Assembly (NCBI GenBank): GCA_028274465.1
Contig: CM051455.1
Location: forward strand, 73,890,489 to 73,954,488
Origin: Plantago ovata
Taxonomy: Eukaryota > Streptophyta > Magnoliopsida > Lamiales > Plantaginaceae
Direction: 5' to 3'
DNA length: 64,000 bases
The notes under the pieces are model-generated. The model did no database searches, was not told where the DNA came from, and saw nothing but the letters and a program-made list of their open reading frames with translations. Below are positions 21,060 to 33,130 of this stretch, one piece after another (the stretch's first letter is position 1; each line of letters starts with the position of its first letter). The position numbers were made by a program, and so were the translations under genes.

Positions 21060-22344
21060 TGATGAACGTGTCAGATTCAATCAAATAAATTTCTAATTAG
21101 CTAAAGGCAATCCACAACTACAACGAAAACCGTAGTGTGGTAGTAGAATGACTCGAGTGTCGTTCTCTCAGGACTATAACTAGCTTTATCAAATCTAATT
21201 TAGAATATAAAAATAGCAGACAAATAGCAAAGGGGTTTTTCAAACAGATAATGGAGATTGGTGATAGTATGATCCTTCAAAGCATAACGGGTCGATAATC
21301 ATGCATAAATTCCTCGGTCTTGCATAGAGATCTTTGAATCAATCTAGTGTCATGTTGCAATTATTAAGCACTACGAAGATAATTGGTCTGACAAGTCAAT
21401 CACTATTGTCCTAATGTGTTCCGTAATTATTCAACACTACGAAGATAAACTCGCGCCCAGGTCGACAATTGTCCAATTGTGCATAATAATTATTAATACA
21501 ACATACGAGAATTTAGGTTGTGCCTGATCAACGAAATAAAGCAATGACACGGAGTATAATGCGCGATATAGCCATTACCATGATTATCTTCCCTTCGCTA
21601 AGAATTCACATACTACAACCAATGATAGTTTAGCTACTCATAATAGGCATGCAATCAACAGAAATCATAGAAGAAAACATGTTGAAAGATATAATAAAAT
21701 AAGTAGAATAAACTGTAAGATACAAAGTCACCGAAGGTTGTCAATCTCCGGAGAATTGCGATCCTACGAGCTCCAAACTGCTATGAAAAAGAGTTCCCTA
21801 AGCTATGGAACTCCCAGGACAGGCCCTGGGAAGTTCCTACCTAAAACTACAGAGAGAGGTGAGAAAGTAGGCTTGGAAAAGAATGATTTTCGGAGAAAAC
21901 ATGAGCAACTATATATAGGCCCCGAAATACTGTGGGGCGGTTCGCCCCGTGTGGGGCGGTTCGCCCCACGTCTGGGGCGATTCGCCCCAGAGTATTTCTC
22001 AAGGAAATCCGCGTTTTCGACGCGTTTTTGGATTTCTTTCCCTTTTCGGACTCGGTTTCTGACTTCTAGTAGCCTTCTAACCTCCAGATTCGGCCCCTAG
22101 ACTCCAAATCCTATCCGGAAACCTTCAGATACTCCAAATAGGCTTCTGGAACACCAATTCCTTTTCAACTTCAACATAATTGCCCGGAAATCTTCGAATT
22201 TCAACCAAAACCTGTAAAATAAAATCTAAAGGGAAACGTGACACTATTCTAATAAAATGTACTAAAATATAGCTAAATTAACATAGAGGATAGCTAAAAT
22301 AGGTGAAAAAGACTCGAATGAAAGTGTAAAATACACATTCATCA
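21060..22344 (-). mobile_element. Solo LTR, family A, inside the Transposase_28-like gene
   Basis: A complete 1285-bp LTR (TGATGAACG...CATTCATCA) flanked by the 5-bp duplication CTTGG (21055-21059 and 22345-22349). Removing it joins the two halves of an exon in frame across ...KELAK/ERARTKG. Confidence 0.93.
21909..21991 (-). promoter_or_regulatory. U3 palindrome cluster and TATA box
   Basis: A CTATATATAG TATA box at 21909-21918 is followed by three palindromes at 21931-21991; two have CGGTTCG centres and one the standard CGATTCG. Confidence 0.55.
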
Positions 22345-25003
22345 CTTGGCGAGCTCCTTCTCCAGGTAGTCGACCTTGGCGTAAAGCTTGTCGTTCTCCA
22401 CCTCAGCAACTTTGTTCTTGTTTTGCTAGGCCGCCAACTTCTTCTGGAGGTCCTCGATCACAATGCCTATATCGGGGCGATCAGCAGCAACCTAGCCATA
22501 AGCTTCCTTCAGATTCTCGAGCTACATCAAAGAGGTGTTTAGAGTTAGCGAGGAGACCAGTTTCATACTTAGCAACTTATTAAAATAAGCAAAGTTACCT
22601 GAAGCGAGCACATGCTAAGCTCGTGGGCGTGATCCAGCTCGGACATCTGGATTAACCTCTTCACCTCGGCCTCCTGACTTAGAGCAGCGGTTTTGCTCTT
22701 CTTGCGAGGAGGTTCATTATTCCCTCCAAGCGTTAGCTTCCTCGCGCCGGCACCCTTCTTCGCCGCGGGCCTCTCCGGTCTCTTCTCCTGCTCCCCGGCA
22801 ACTCGGCCTGCTTAGCCTGTTTCGCAGCCGCACCCCTCCTCGGCCTTGTTTAGAGCCTCCATAGGATTCTCACGCGTCTCGAGACCCTCCTGCACCAATG
22901 CATCTCTGTGGTGCGAGGCACTCCTTGGCGGAGAGAGGTTAAGAGAACCGTGGATCTTCGTATCCTTGTTGGTCATTCTTTGCTTCCTCCTCTGCTCCTC
23001 CTTGGCTGCCAATGTCTTCGACATTATCCAATGAAACCAGTAAGCTGCGTTGACAAAGCACAAGTTAATAATGGAAGCGAGAAGCACAAAAGCGAGAAGG
23101 GTACAAAAGCGAGAACACTACAAGCAAGCAAGTATGAAAAGAACAAGTATAAAAAGCTTTCTAAGCATACCGAAGAGCACATCGTTCGAGAACCTATTGC
23201 CTGTATACCCTGTATAGGCGTAAGGAGTAAGTCCAGCCAAGTAAGGAAGGGGCTGCAGAACGAGGCCCCAGTAAAAGTACTTCTCGGGATGGGGCCCCTT
23301 GTTCTTCTCTTCGAGCGCCAAGACCCATGGGTCTAACTCCGCCGGCAATGGATGCTTCTCGGCTATTCGTCCTTGATACACTAGCTTGGGCACTCCCCAC
23401 TGAGCGTCCTCCTCGCTCATATTGGGTAACTTCTTCTTCTTGATGTAGAAGTACCGGTGGAACCATTTATAACCCGAAGAGGATGGAGCGTCCATGATTA
23501 ATTCCAAGCATGGTCGCGCGTTGAAATAGTAGAAGTACTTGTTGCCCGAGCTCGTCGAGACCCTGAAGATCTGATTGAAGTTGTGGAAGTTGAGCTCGAC
23601 CCCATGCTTCTTGCAAAACACTCCAAAGCATACCGGAACCCCAAAGGCACTTGGCACAAGATGCCAAGGAGCAATCCCCAAAGTATTGAAGATATCGCGG
23701 AAAGCGTCACAAAAGGGAAGAATCCATCCTCGATCCAAGCTTAAGCAATGGACCGCCATGTAACCCGGAGGCGCGTTATAGAAAGTTTGATCCTCGGGAA
23801 GAGTGTACTTCCACCGAAGAGTGGCGATCTCATCTTCCTTCACAGTGGAAGCAGTAGTCGGGATAATGCCATCCTCGTTTTTCTCACCCTCAGGATCGGG
23901 GAGGTCCACCTTGAGGGCACTCTGGGTAAATTTATTCTGAGTGGCTTTGCTAGATTTAGGCTCTTCGACAGCCTTGCCTTTGCCATTTTTCTTAGAGCGA
24001 GAACGCTTCTTCGCTCTCTTGGCCTCTTTACCTGGGGCATGTGTTTTAGCCTCCTCGGCAGCAGCTTTTGCTCTTCGAGCTGCTTGGTCCTCGACACGCT
24101 GTCGGAACTCGATCTCTTCCAAAGGATTTGGTGGCCTACTGTTACATGGGTATGAGAAATCAATGGATCGAGGATCCACTGAATGGTAACTAGTCTTCTC
24201 CTCGGGGGCATACTTTTGCCCGATGAGCAAGTCTCTCTGAGCTGCCTATTTATTTCAGAGATAGACAGACACGATGGCACTGCGGTGCTCGGACCTGCTT
24301 CATTCCCGTGCACATCCGTAATAGCAAGAGGAGTTTCCTCCTCGTCATCAGTGACCACAGTCCGACGAGTGGTTTGAGGAGGGAATCTAACTCTCTTCTA
24401 AGGAGGAGTTGTCCGGGGAGAGGTAGCATCATCATCATCACTGTCAATTATGGTAATACCCTTGCCGCGCTGCATAGAGTGGTCGCCCTCCTCGTACAAT
24501 GACAGCGCCAGATCTGGTCGCTCCGTATCATCCATGTCCTCAATTCGGATGTCCATCGGAGGAACCGCGTTGAAAGCGCCATAGTTTCGACCATGGACTT
24601 AGGTGGCTAAGGTTATAAGTTCAGCGGACACCCCTGGGTTAGAAGGAACCCCCTCCTCTTCGGTCCTATCATCTATAAAGTCATCGTCCTCGCTACGACG
24701 CCTCTTGCGAGTAACTAATCGATACTCCGCCTCCTCCTCCTCCTCGGATTCATCATCATCATCCTCATCCTGGGCTTCCTCGCCTTCTTCACCCTCCTCG
24801 AGCTGCTCTCCCTCTTCCCCGAATCTCTCAGATACTTCTTCCTCCTCGGACTCATGAGACGGCTCCTCATCCACAGCAGCATGTTCCAGAGTTGTATCTA
24901 AAAACATCGCCGATATCTCTGATGTATCGGCTGACGTAGTATGGTCGCTCCCATACTCTTCGACTTCGCGGCGGTTTTGGCTGTCGTCGCTTCTTTCGGA
25001 CAT

Positions 25004-25517
25004 CCTAAAAGGGTAGGCCAAGAAGAGTTAGGATGGTTGGTGATAGTATGTTCGACCTCCCGAACAGAGAAAAATTTCAAAAAAGGAGCATAATGGACAA
25101 AGAAGTTATTCTATGAAAGCGAAGAGCATACAAGAAAGCGAAGAGACAGAATCACGAGCATGTTACGCGCATACAAAGGATAGAGGAGCATAAGAGCGAC
25201 CAAACCGCTCAAAAACGACGACAAGGTCTAAACACCCCTAATTACATACTTCTACAGTTACGATGGTACACTAAGGAGGCAGGGGGGAAATCACAGAAAA
25301 AGCAAAGGAAAAAAGCATGTGAATATACATTCTGGTCAGTCCGTTTATGTTCTTTTTTAAATCCCTAAAGTACGGCCAGATTCAGGCTATCAACGGCATG
25401 TTCAGGCGATACGGAAATAAGAAGCGCAATGGAAGTAAGCGATTAAAGCATGTAATCGAAGTGTGGAGGACAAGAGCTTACTTGGTAAAATCGGAATGAA
25501 TATTTGGAGACGGAAAT
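25004..25517. other. Flank 5' of the Transposase_28-like gene; nothing recognised
   Basis: No ORF or element terminus was identified. It may hold the gene's promoter. It ends at the insertion point of B2. Confidence 0.35.
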
Positions 25518-27589
25518 TGATAGTGTATATGTCCTAGAGACAGTCCTTACTAAGGGCATAGTGCCCTTATAGAGCGCATATATGTACTATTACACAGGTC
25601 AATGTAATATAATATATGTTTGATCCTTTTACTATTGAGTATCGCTTTCATATTTATATTACACAAGGCATGCAGCATGTCATATCTCTATTACTGTCTG
25701 TATTGATATTAAACATGTCCCCTCGGATAGATGACCGATCACACAGATAGTGGGAGCTATGTGAGTTATCATCTATCCCAAACTCTCCCTAGTCGAGGTC
25801 ATCTCGGATGTAGGGGTCTGAATGAACCAGACGAGACTAGTATGCGTGGAGGTTATACTTGTTGGAGCAAGTGTGAGCCGATCCCACGGCCACGAAACGG
25901 ATTGTTGGACAATCGAAAAACGTTCCCATAACTGCGCATAGTTGTTCGAAGAAGGATTATCGAACAATGGAAGTACCCACCGGACACTCCCATCGATGTA
26001 TACTCTACACCGAAGTGTCTATGGGAACCGGTAAGTTGTCGAAGTGATGCCAGTCGTCCTTTGTACTTACAGGACTTTATCATTACATTTGTTGCCCCAT
26101 ATCCTTGGTGGACCCGTCGATGTCAGCTCTGAATAAGCAGTTGACCTAAGACACGATCCAGGATTATGGCTAACATACAAATGGGGATGATAAGTGATTC
26201 TGTGAAGGATTCATCTCTCAAGTGTAGCACAGGAGAGTACTGCTCATAGTCTGCATAGTTGTGTTGGTAAAGTCACTGGCCAGTGCAAATGATATATTAT
26301 GATGGTCATAAGTATATCTTAACCAAGCAACTCCCTGAGACGCCCGTGGATGTATTATTGGGATAGACACTTCATCGATCCTAGATACATTCGAGCAAGT
26401 CAGATGAAGGGACGTTACCAACGCCGCGTTGAGCGCAACAGACTTCACAACGAAATGGTCTGCTTGGAGAAGCCTCTCAAACGTCCTCATGTATTAATAT
26501 TGCAAATGGAACCGTCTAGGAATTCCATGTTGCCCAGTCTAGGACTTGCTTAATACGATGAGGCCCTATGGGTCACACTATGTCATGATTCAGCCTATCA
26601 GAATATCCTTGAAGATGGAATCGCAATTAATTTGGAATTAATTGTGATTGATGGATTATAATTGATTTGGAATTAATTATAATATTTGGTGGCTCAATTA
26701 ATGATTTGGAATTATTAATTGAATTGACTAATTAATTGTATTTTATGTAAATACAATTAAAGATTATATTTTGAAAATATAATAGAGGTTTGATTTGAAA
26801 TGATGTGTTAATTTAGAATTAACATATGCACTTGGGCAAAATCTACTTGGAATTTGAATTGCCTTAGAACTATAAGTGGGTCCCAAAATTGGGACCCACC
26901 TATTTTCCCTGGGAGACCGCGCGCGCGCGTAGGCTGGATATGGGAAGGAGTTCGATTCCTTCCTCTATTCGAAGTCCAAGGGATAAGTTAGAGTTTCCTG
27001 ATTGAGTTTTAATTTGATTGGGAATGAATCTAGACTTGATATTGGTTTCCTAGTGCGATAAGAATTAGATTCTTATTCCTTTACGAAGTCTAATTGCTTA
27101 TACTTTAGGCTTCTATTGACTACTATATATAGTAGACTATTAGAGAGTTTTAGACATAGACTTTCACAGTCATTCTACCCAGTTTTCTTAGAGAAATTAA
27201 AAACTCTCCCCTCCTCTATAGTCATCCGCGCGCGCCACCTCACCGGAGGAATTGCCGCCCCGTCTTCTTGGTCACACAAAGAATATCCTAGCATTCTTCC
27301 GATAGGCTGTTCATCCGTGGATACCAAGGTTGAGGTTCTAGGAGCTGAAAACTAACTCTTATTGTCTTGCAGATAATCAGAGTATTACAGATATCTTCGA
27401 CTTCGACGAAGGAGAAGATACACCGGATTATTATGAAGACTCGGAAGCTGCTTTGGAAGTAAGGTTAGTCTTCTAATTGACGTGTTTATATATATACGAC
27501 ATAGACATAATCAATTAACCTGTATGTTAAGAAAATTTTTGAAATTCCGCTGCGTACCCTAGGGGTAACTCTGACCATATCTTCTTACA
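25518..27589 (+). mobile_element. 5' LTR of B2
   Basis: A 2072-bp LTR, TGATAGTGTATATG...TCTTACA. It is the only B LTR in the window without an insertion and can serve as the reference copy. Confidence 0.9.
26350..26553 (+). CDS. 67-codon sense ORF in the B LTR (hypothetical)
   Basis: It starts ATGTATTATTGG (MYYWDRHFIDP...) and ends SLGLA-stop. An ORF of exactly the same length lies in sense orientation in two other B LTRs (8877-8674 and 31305-31102). It is rich in Arg/His and matches no family I recognise. The B3 right LTR copy has a stop in it. Conservation may only reflect recent common descent. Confidence 0.2.
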   Translation: MYYWDRHFIDPRYIRASQMKGRYQRRVERNRLHNEMVCLEKPLKRPHVLILQMEPSRNSMLPSLGLA

Positions 27590-27590
27590 G

Positions 27591-27602
27591 TGGTATCAGA
27601 GC
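27591..27602 (+). promoter_or_regulatory. Primer-binding site of B2, initiator Met-tRNA type
   Basis: The canonical TGGTATCAGAGC, one base after the LTR end. Confidence 0.88.
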
Positions 27603-27734
27603 CAAGTTAATTGATTACGTATATACGTATATATATTGTATGATTTTGTAGATATGTGGATGCAATTGATTCTATGATTAATTCGATTTTCAAAAGTTTT
27701 TTTTTTACATAAATATAGAATTTATATTTTTCAA

Positions 27735-27916
<182 letters not shown>

Positions 27917-27921
27917 ATTAT

Positions 27922-28045
27922 GACCGGATCGTCTGCGCGACGCAGGCGGCGGCCGGCCGCATGCGCCCCGCGCTTGCGAATGCGGGCGCCTGCGGCGCTG
28001 CAAGCGCCGTGCCCGAGGCCGCAGGCACCGTGGGGACGGGACCTA
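27922..28045 (+). repeat. GC-rich palindromic block in the B2 leader
   Basis: A strongly GC-rich block with many GCAGGCGG / GCGCCTGCGG type self-complementary words, between the (AT)n run and AT-rich leader. The equivalents are 16070-16195 in B1 and 45239-45315 in B3. Confidence 0.5.
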
Positions 28046-28519
28046 ATAAATATATATATTTTCCGGGTTGGACCCAAAATCGAATTTTGGAAGTTTTGAG
28101 GATTGAATTTTATATTTGCAATATAAATATGATTTAATTATAATTGTTTTTAACTAGACGGATTAAATTTAATTAGTATAAAGTTAAAGGACTTATTCGT
28201 AATTTATCAATTTATTGTTTATTGCAAATTAGTCCTTCTACTTTTGAATTTTAGATTTAACACCTCCAAGGTTTTAAAAATTACAATTAAGTCCTTCGGG
28301 TTTTCAAAAATTGCTACTTGGTCAATAGAATTTTCGATTTTTCAATCTAGTCCAAATTTTCAATTATTTCATAGAGATTATAAGTATGGGATTATAAGTT
28401 TCATAATGAAATTATGAAGTCATTTGTCATCCACATAGGTTACTACTTGTTTCATATGCTCGATATGCTATTGTTTGACAATGCATGTTTAAATACCAAG
28501 TATTACTTTCTGTGCGACC

Positions 28520-28690
28520 GCTATGCATGTGAGGGTAGGCGGCGCCCTCTTATAGGTCGGACCGCATATTTATGTATGGGTAGGCGGGACCCATTATGTG
28601 CTTGACAGCGTTTAGAACTAGAATGGATAGGCCGCATCCATTACGTGTAGACCGTTCATGCATGATGGGTAGGCGACGCCCTTATTTGTT
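28520..28690 (+). repeat. Tandem repeats of the B leader (B2 copy)
   Basis: Four units containing variants of ATGGGTAGGCGGCGCCC, the reverse complement of the arrays at 15424-15600 and 44628-44800. Confidence 0.65.
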
Positions 28691-28785
28691 TGTAGATGAC
28701 TGATAACAACCCTCAAGCGACAAGCCCCAACCAATATAAGTACAGAAATATATATATGTACGTATTTCTGAAATGCTTTCCATAG

Positions 28786-29129
28786 TGATTGACTTGTCAG
28801 ACCAATTATCTTCGTAGTGCGTAATAATTGCAACAGGACACTAGATTGATTCAAAGATATCTATGCAAGACCGAGGAATTTATGCATGATTATCGACCCG
28901 TTATGCTAAGAAGGATCATACTATCACCAATCTCCATTATCTGTTTGAAAAACCCCCTTGCTATCTGTTTGCTGTTTTTATATTCTAAATTAGATTTGAT
29001 AAAGCTAGTTATAGTCCTGAGAGAACGACACTCGAGTCATTCTACTGCTACACTACGGTTTTCGTTGTAGTTGTGGATTGCCTTTGGCTAATTACAAATA
29101 TTATTTGATTGAATCTGACACGTTCATCA
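28786..29129 (+). mobile_element. Truncated A-family LTR (3' part)
   Basis: The last ~344 bp of an A LTR, starting in the ATCTTCGTAGTG sub-repeat zone and ending ACGTTCATCA. The junction with B2 at 28785/28786 has no LTR terminus and is a rearrangement breakpoint. Confidence 0.8.
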
Positions 29130-29581
29130 TAAGTACATGGGATATATTATGAGAAACATGAATAATATTTACATAAACATGGGACATATTCTCAACAACA
29201 TGGGTACTATTTCAAACATAAAAAAAATCCTTGTACATAACTCCAAGTACATTGGACATACTAATATTATGACTACAATAATAACTATCTAACTTCTAAT
29301 GACCAGGATATATACTCCATTTCTTAAATAGATACAATCCTTTGTATCAACATGAATCAAATTGGATTTTTGCTTGCTTCCGCATTAGTCCTCCTTTTCT
29401 TCTGTTGTACATCATCTACAAAAACCAAAACACAAACATAGACAATATTGTAAGGAACATAGGTAATAATCTTTAAAAATATGGACCATAATCAGAATAA
29501 ATATCAACATAGACTAAAAATCAAGATAAGAACATGGAACATATCAAACAAAATGATATGACATAATATAAGAAACATGGG
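29130..29581. repeat. AT-rich sequence with dispersed AACATGG motifs
   Basis: AACATGG, AACATAGG, AACATAG or near variants recur about ten times in 450 bp, often followed by an ATAT-rich spacer (for example near 29149, 29176, 29201, 29459, 29532 and 29573). No ORF. This could be the subterminal region of a DNA transposon, but no terminal repeat was found. Confidence 0.4.
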
Positions 29582-30035
29582 GTACAAGTTTCCAGACTTT
29601 GTTCCTTTCAAATTGATCTAGTTCTTCTTGCATTGCCTTGATCCATTCAGAATGTTTTAAAGCTTCTTTTATGGTCTTGGGCTCAATTTCTGAAACAAAG
29701 CAAGAGAACAAAGCTTCTACTTCAACAACATTTGCTTCTTCAGCAAGTTCTTGATTAGTAGATACTTTGGATCTAGTCACTTGGCGTTTGTCAATATCAC
29801 CAATCATATCCGTAGAGGGATGATCTCTAATCCACTTATTAACAAGTTTTCTGCTCTTTGGATCTGGATATGTTTGGGTTTCAGCAAGTGACTCTTCAGC
29901 ATGTACTTGTTCAGTACTACTTGTCTCTTGTTGCGTCTCTACTAAAATTGGTTCATCAGCAACTGCTTGTTCAGCATCGCCGGTTTGAGGTAACTCGTCA
30001 GCAGACACATGAAGTTGCATAGTTTCAGCAACATC
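29582..30035 (-). pseudogene. Copia C integrase-RT linker and RT N-terminus
   Basis: The frame contains a Glu/Gln-rich linker and then EPKTIKEALKHSEWIKAMQEEL, NKVWKLVP, the start of a Copia RT. It ends at about 29582, just before the expected GTKWV-type motif. Joined across B3 it continues the frame ...KDTVAPDV from 48956, showing that B3 landed in this linker. Confidence 0.82.
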
Positions 30036-31729
30036 TGTAAGAAAATATGGTCAGAGTTACCCCTAGGGTACGCAGCGGAATTTCAAAAAATTCTTAACAT
30101 GCAGGTTAATTGATCATGCATATAGCGTATACATTAAACACGTTAGTCAGAAGACTTACAATACTCTAAAAGCAAGCACAGGTACCAAGTCTTCGTAATA
30201 GTCCGATGAATCTTCTCCTTCGTCGAAGTCGAAGATATCTGCAATACTTTGATTATCTGCAAGACAATAAAAGTTAGTTTCCAGCTCCTTGAACCTCAAC
30301 CTTCGTATCCACGGATGAACAACTTATCGGAAAGAATGCTAGGATATTCTTTGTGTGGCCAAGAAGATGGGGCGACAGTTTTCCTCCGGTGAGGGTGGCG
30401 CGCGCGTGGCTAGAGGAGAGGTAAGGGAGAGCTTTTATTTTCTCTAAGAAAACTGGTAGAAAGAATGATCTTGAATCAATTGTGTTCAACCATAAAATCA
30501 ACCATGTAAAAACTCTCTAATAGTCTACAATATATAGTAGTCAATAGAAGCCTAAAGAATAATCAATTAGACTTCATAAAGGAATAAGAATCTAATTATT
30601 ATCGCACTAGGAAACCAATTCAATTCTAGATTCAGTCCCAATCAAATTAAAACTCAATCAGGAAAATCTAACTTATCCCTTGACTTCTAATAGAGGAAGG
30701 AGTCGAACTCCTTCCCCTACTGCTGCTGCGCGCGCGCGCGTCCAAGGGGGGTCAGGTGGGTCCCGATTTTGGGATCCACTTATAATTCTAAGGTAATTCA
30801 AACTCCAAGTAGATTTTGCCCATGTGCATATATTAATTCTAAATTAACATATCCTTTCAAATCAAACCTCTATTATATTTCTAAAATATAATCTTTAATT
30901 GTATTTACATAAAATACAATTAATCAGCCAATTCAATTAATAATTCCAAATTATTAATTGAGCCACAAATTATTATAATTAATTCCAAATCAATTATAAT
31001 TCATCAATCACAATTAATTCTAAATTAATTGCGATTCCATCTTCAAGGATATTCGGATAAGTTGAATCACCACATAGTGTGACCCATAGAGCCTCATTGT
31101 ATTAAGCAAGTCCTAGACTAGGCAAAATGGAATTCCTAGACGGTTCCATTTGCAATATTAATACATGAGGACGTTTGAGAGGTTTCTCAAAGCAAACCCT
31201 TTCGTTGTGAAGTCTGTTGCGCTCATCGCGGCGATGGTAACGTCCCTTCATCTGACTGACTCGAATGCATCTAGGATCGATGAAGTGTCTATCCCAATAA
31301 TACATCCACGGGCGTCTTTAGTTAATTGGTTATTGAATCCAATATCTATTATGACTATGATAATAATATTGATACGCTGGCCAGCGGTCAATCACAACTA
31401 TGAACGACTATGAGCAGTACTCTCTTGTGCTACACATGAGAGATGAATCCTTCACAGAATCACTTATCATCCCCATTTGTATGTAGCCATAATCCTGGAT
31501 CGTGTCTTGGGTCAACTGCTTATTCAGAGCTGACATCGACGGGTCCACCAAGGATATGGGGCAACAAATGTGATGATAAAGTCCTGTAAGTCCAAAGGAT
31601 GACTGGCATCACTTCGACAACTATCCGGTTCCCATAGACACTTCGGTGTAGAGTATACATCGATGGGAGTTTTCCGGTGGGTACTTCCATTGTTCGGTAA
31701 TTACCCTTCGAACAACTATGTGGAGTTAT
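30036..31729 (-). mobile_element. 3' LTR of B3, outer part
   Basis: It begins TGTAAGAAAATATGG, nearly identical to the start of the right LTR at 45658. It is cut at GTTAT (31725-31729) by A4. The remaining inner 45 bp lie at 40149-40193; about 365 bp are hidden in the N gap. It holds the 67-codon sense ORF at 31305-31102. Confidence 0.88.
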
Positions 31730-32983
31730 TGATGAATGTGTATTTTACAATTTCATTTGAGTCTTTTTCACCTATTTTAGCTATCATCTATGCTAATTTA
31801 GCTATATTTTAGTGCATTTTATTAGAATAGTGTCACGTTTCCTTTTAGTTTTTATCTTACAGGTTTTGGTTGAAAAACGAGGTTTTCCGGGCAATTATAT
31901 TGAAGTAGACAAGGAATTGGTGTTCCAGAAGCCTAATTGGAGTATCTGAAAGATTCCGGATAGGATTTGAAGTCTAGGGGTTGAATCTGGAGGCTAGAAG
32001 GTCACTAGAAGTCAAAAACTGAGTCCGAAAAGGGGAAGAAATCCAAAAACGCGTATCTGGCCGAAATTTACTCCCGTGCGAGTCGCCCGGGATGTGGGGC
32101 GAATCGCCCCACACCAGGCGAATCGCCCGGTGTGTGGGGCCCTTCGCCCCACACAATTCGAAGCCTATATATAGTTGCTCAGTTTTTCTCCGTTTTTCAT
32201 ACTTTTCCAGACCTTTTCTCTCACCTTTCTCTGTAGTTTTAGGTATGAATTTCCCAGAGCCTGTTCTGGGGGTTCTTAGCTTAGGAGATACTTTTTCTTA
32301 GCAGTTTGGAGCTTGTAAGATCGCGATTCTTCGGAGATTGACAACCTTCGGTAACTTTGTATCTTACAGTTTTTCTACTTATTTTTATATATCTTTCATC
32401 ATGTTTTCATTCAGTCGTGGTATGATTTCTGTTGATTGCATGACAACTATGAGTAGCTGAACTTCTCGTTGGTGATAGTATGTGATTTCTTAGCGAAGGG
32501 ATAATAATTATGCTAATGGCTATATCGCGCATTATACCTAGAGTTATTGCTTTATTTCTTTGATCTATCTAAATCTCTATCTTCGTATTGTTGAATAATT
32601 ATTGAACACGATTGGACAATTCATTGATCTTTTGATCTATCTAAATCTATATCTTCGTAGTGTTGAATAATTACAACTGGACAACTCATTGATCAAAGAT
32701 CTCTATGCAAAACACGGGGAATTTATGCATGATTATTAACCTGGTATGCTTTGAATGACCATACTATCACCAATCTCCATTATCTGTTAAGAAAAATCTT
32801 TGCTAAGTCGTTTGTTGATTTATATTCTTAAGTTAGATTAGATGAAGCTATTTATAGTCCTTAGATATCGACACTCGAGGTTATTCTACTGCTACACTAC
32901 GGTTTTCGTTGTAGTTGTGAATTGCCTTTCGCTAAATACAAATTTATTTGATTAGTTGGAATCCGACAATCCCACGTTCATCA
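31730..32983 (+). mobile_element. 5' LTR of A4
   Basis: A 1254-bp LTR, TGATGAATGTG...ACGTTCATCA, with palindrome cluster and TATA box and two clear ATCTTCGTA(G/T)TGTTGAATAATTA sub-repeats. Confidence 0.92.
32072..32174 (+). promoter_or_regulatory. U3 palindrome cluster and TATA box (A4 5' LTR)
   Basis: Four inverted repeats at 32072-32155, then TATATATAG at 32166-32174. The last palindrome keeps a GTGTGGGGC/GCCCCACAC stem around an altered CCTTC centre. Confidence 0.6.
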
Positions 32984-32986
32984 AAT

Positions 32987-33004
32987 TGGCGCCGTTGCCG
33001 GGAA
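32987..33004 (+). promoter_or_regulatory. Primer-binding site of A4, tRNA-Asp type
   Basis: TGGCGCCGTTGCCGGGAA, 3 bp after the LTR; A2 has GGGGA at the end. Confidence 0.85.
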
Positions 33005-33130
33005 CTATACTCCTTTTATCTATTTAATTTGTTTATATTTTAGCATTCAATTCCTAGTTCTAGTAGTTTTTAGTTTTCCTATTTAATCTCTCTCCCTGAC
33101 ACTGCTTTCCTAGTTTGTTATAGATAGTGT

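Larger units (their letters stand above)
20383..25003 (-). pseudogene. Plant 'putative gypsy-type transposon' (Transposase_28-like) protein gene, interrupted
   Basis: The first ATG is 25003-25001 (MSERSDD...). Order on the minus strand: a long Asp/Glu-rich region; a basic Lys/Arg stretch (KRAKKRSRSKKNGK); a domain at about 23800-23400 with GWILPFCDAFRDI, APWHLVPSAFGV and YYFNARP, which I recognise as the plant Transposase_28 family; then a coiled-coil-like segment (VENDKLYAKVDYLEKEL) and a C-terminal part ending at 20383. Two GT-AG introns fit: 23170-23045 (126 bp) and 22598-22522 (77 bp). It is broken by TAA at 24599, TAG near 24400, a 1-nt loss near 24228, frameshifts near 22810, two TAG codons in the third exon and a solo LTR. 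The biochemical role of this family is not established. Confidence 0.7.

Noticed and set aside
23498..24358. Several overlapping ORFs on both strands in the Transposase_28-like gene
   Set aside because: Shadow frames of the GC-richer coding exon; only the minus-strand frame with recognisable motifs was kept.
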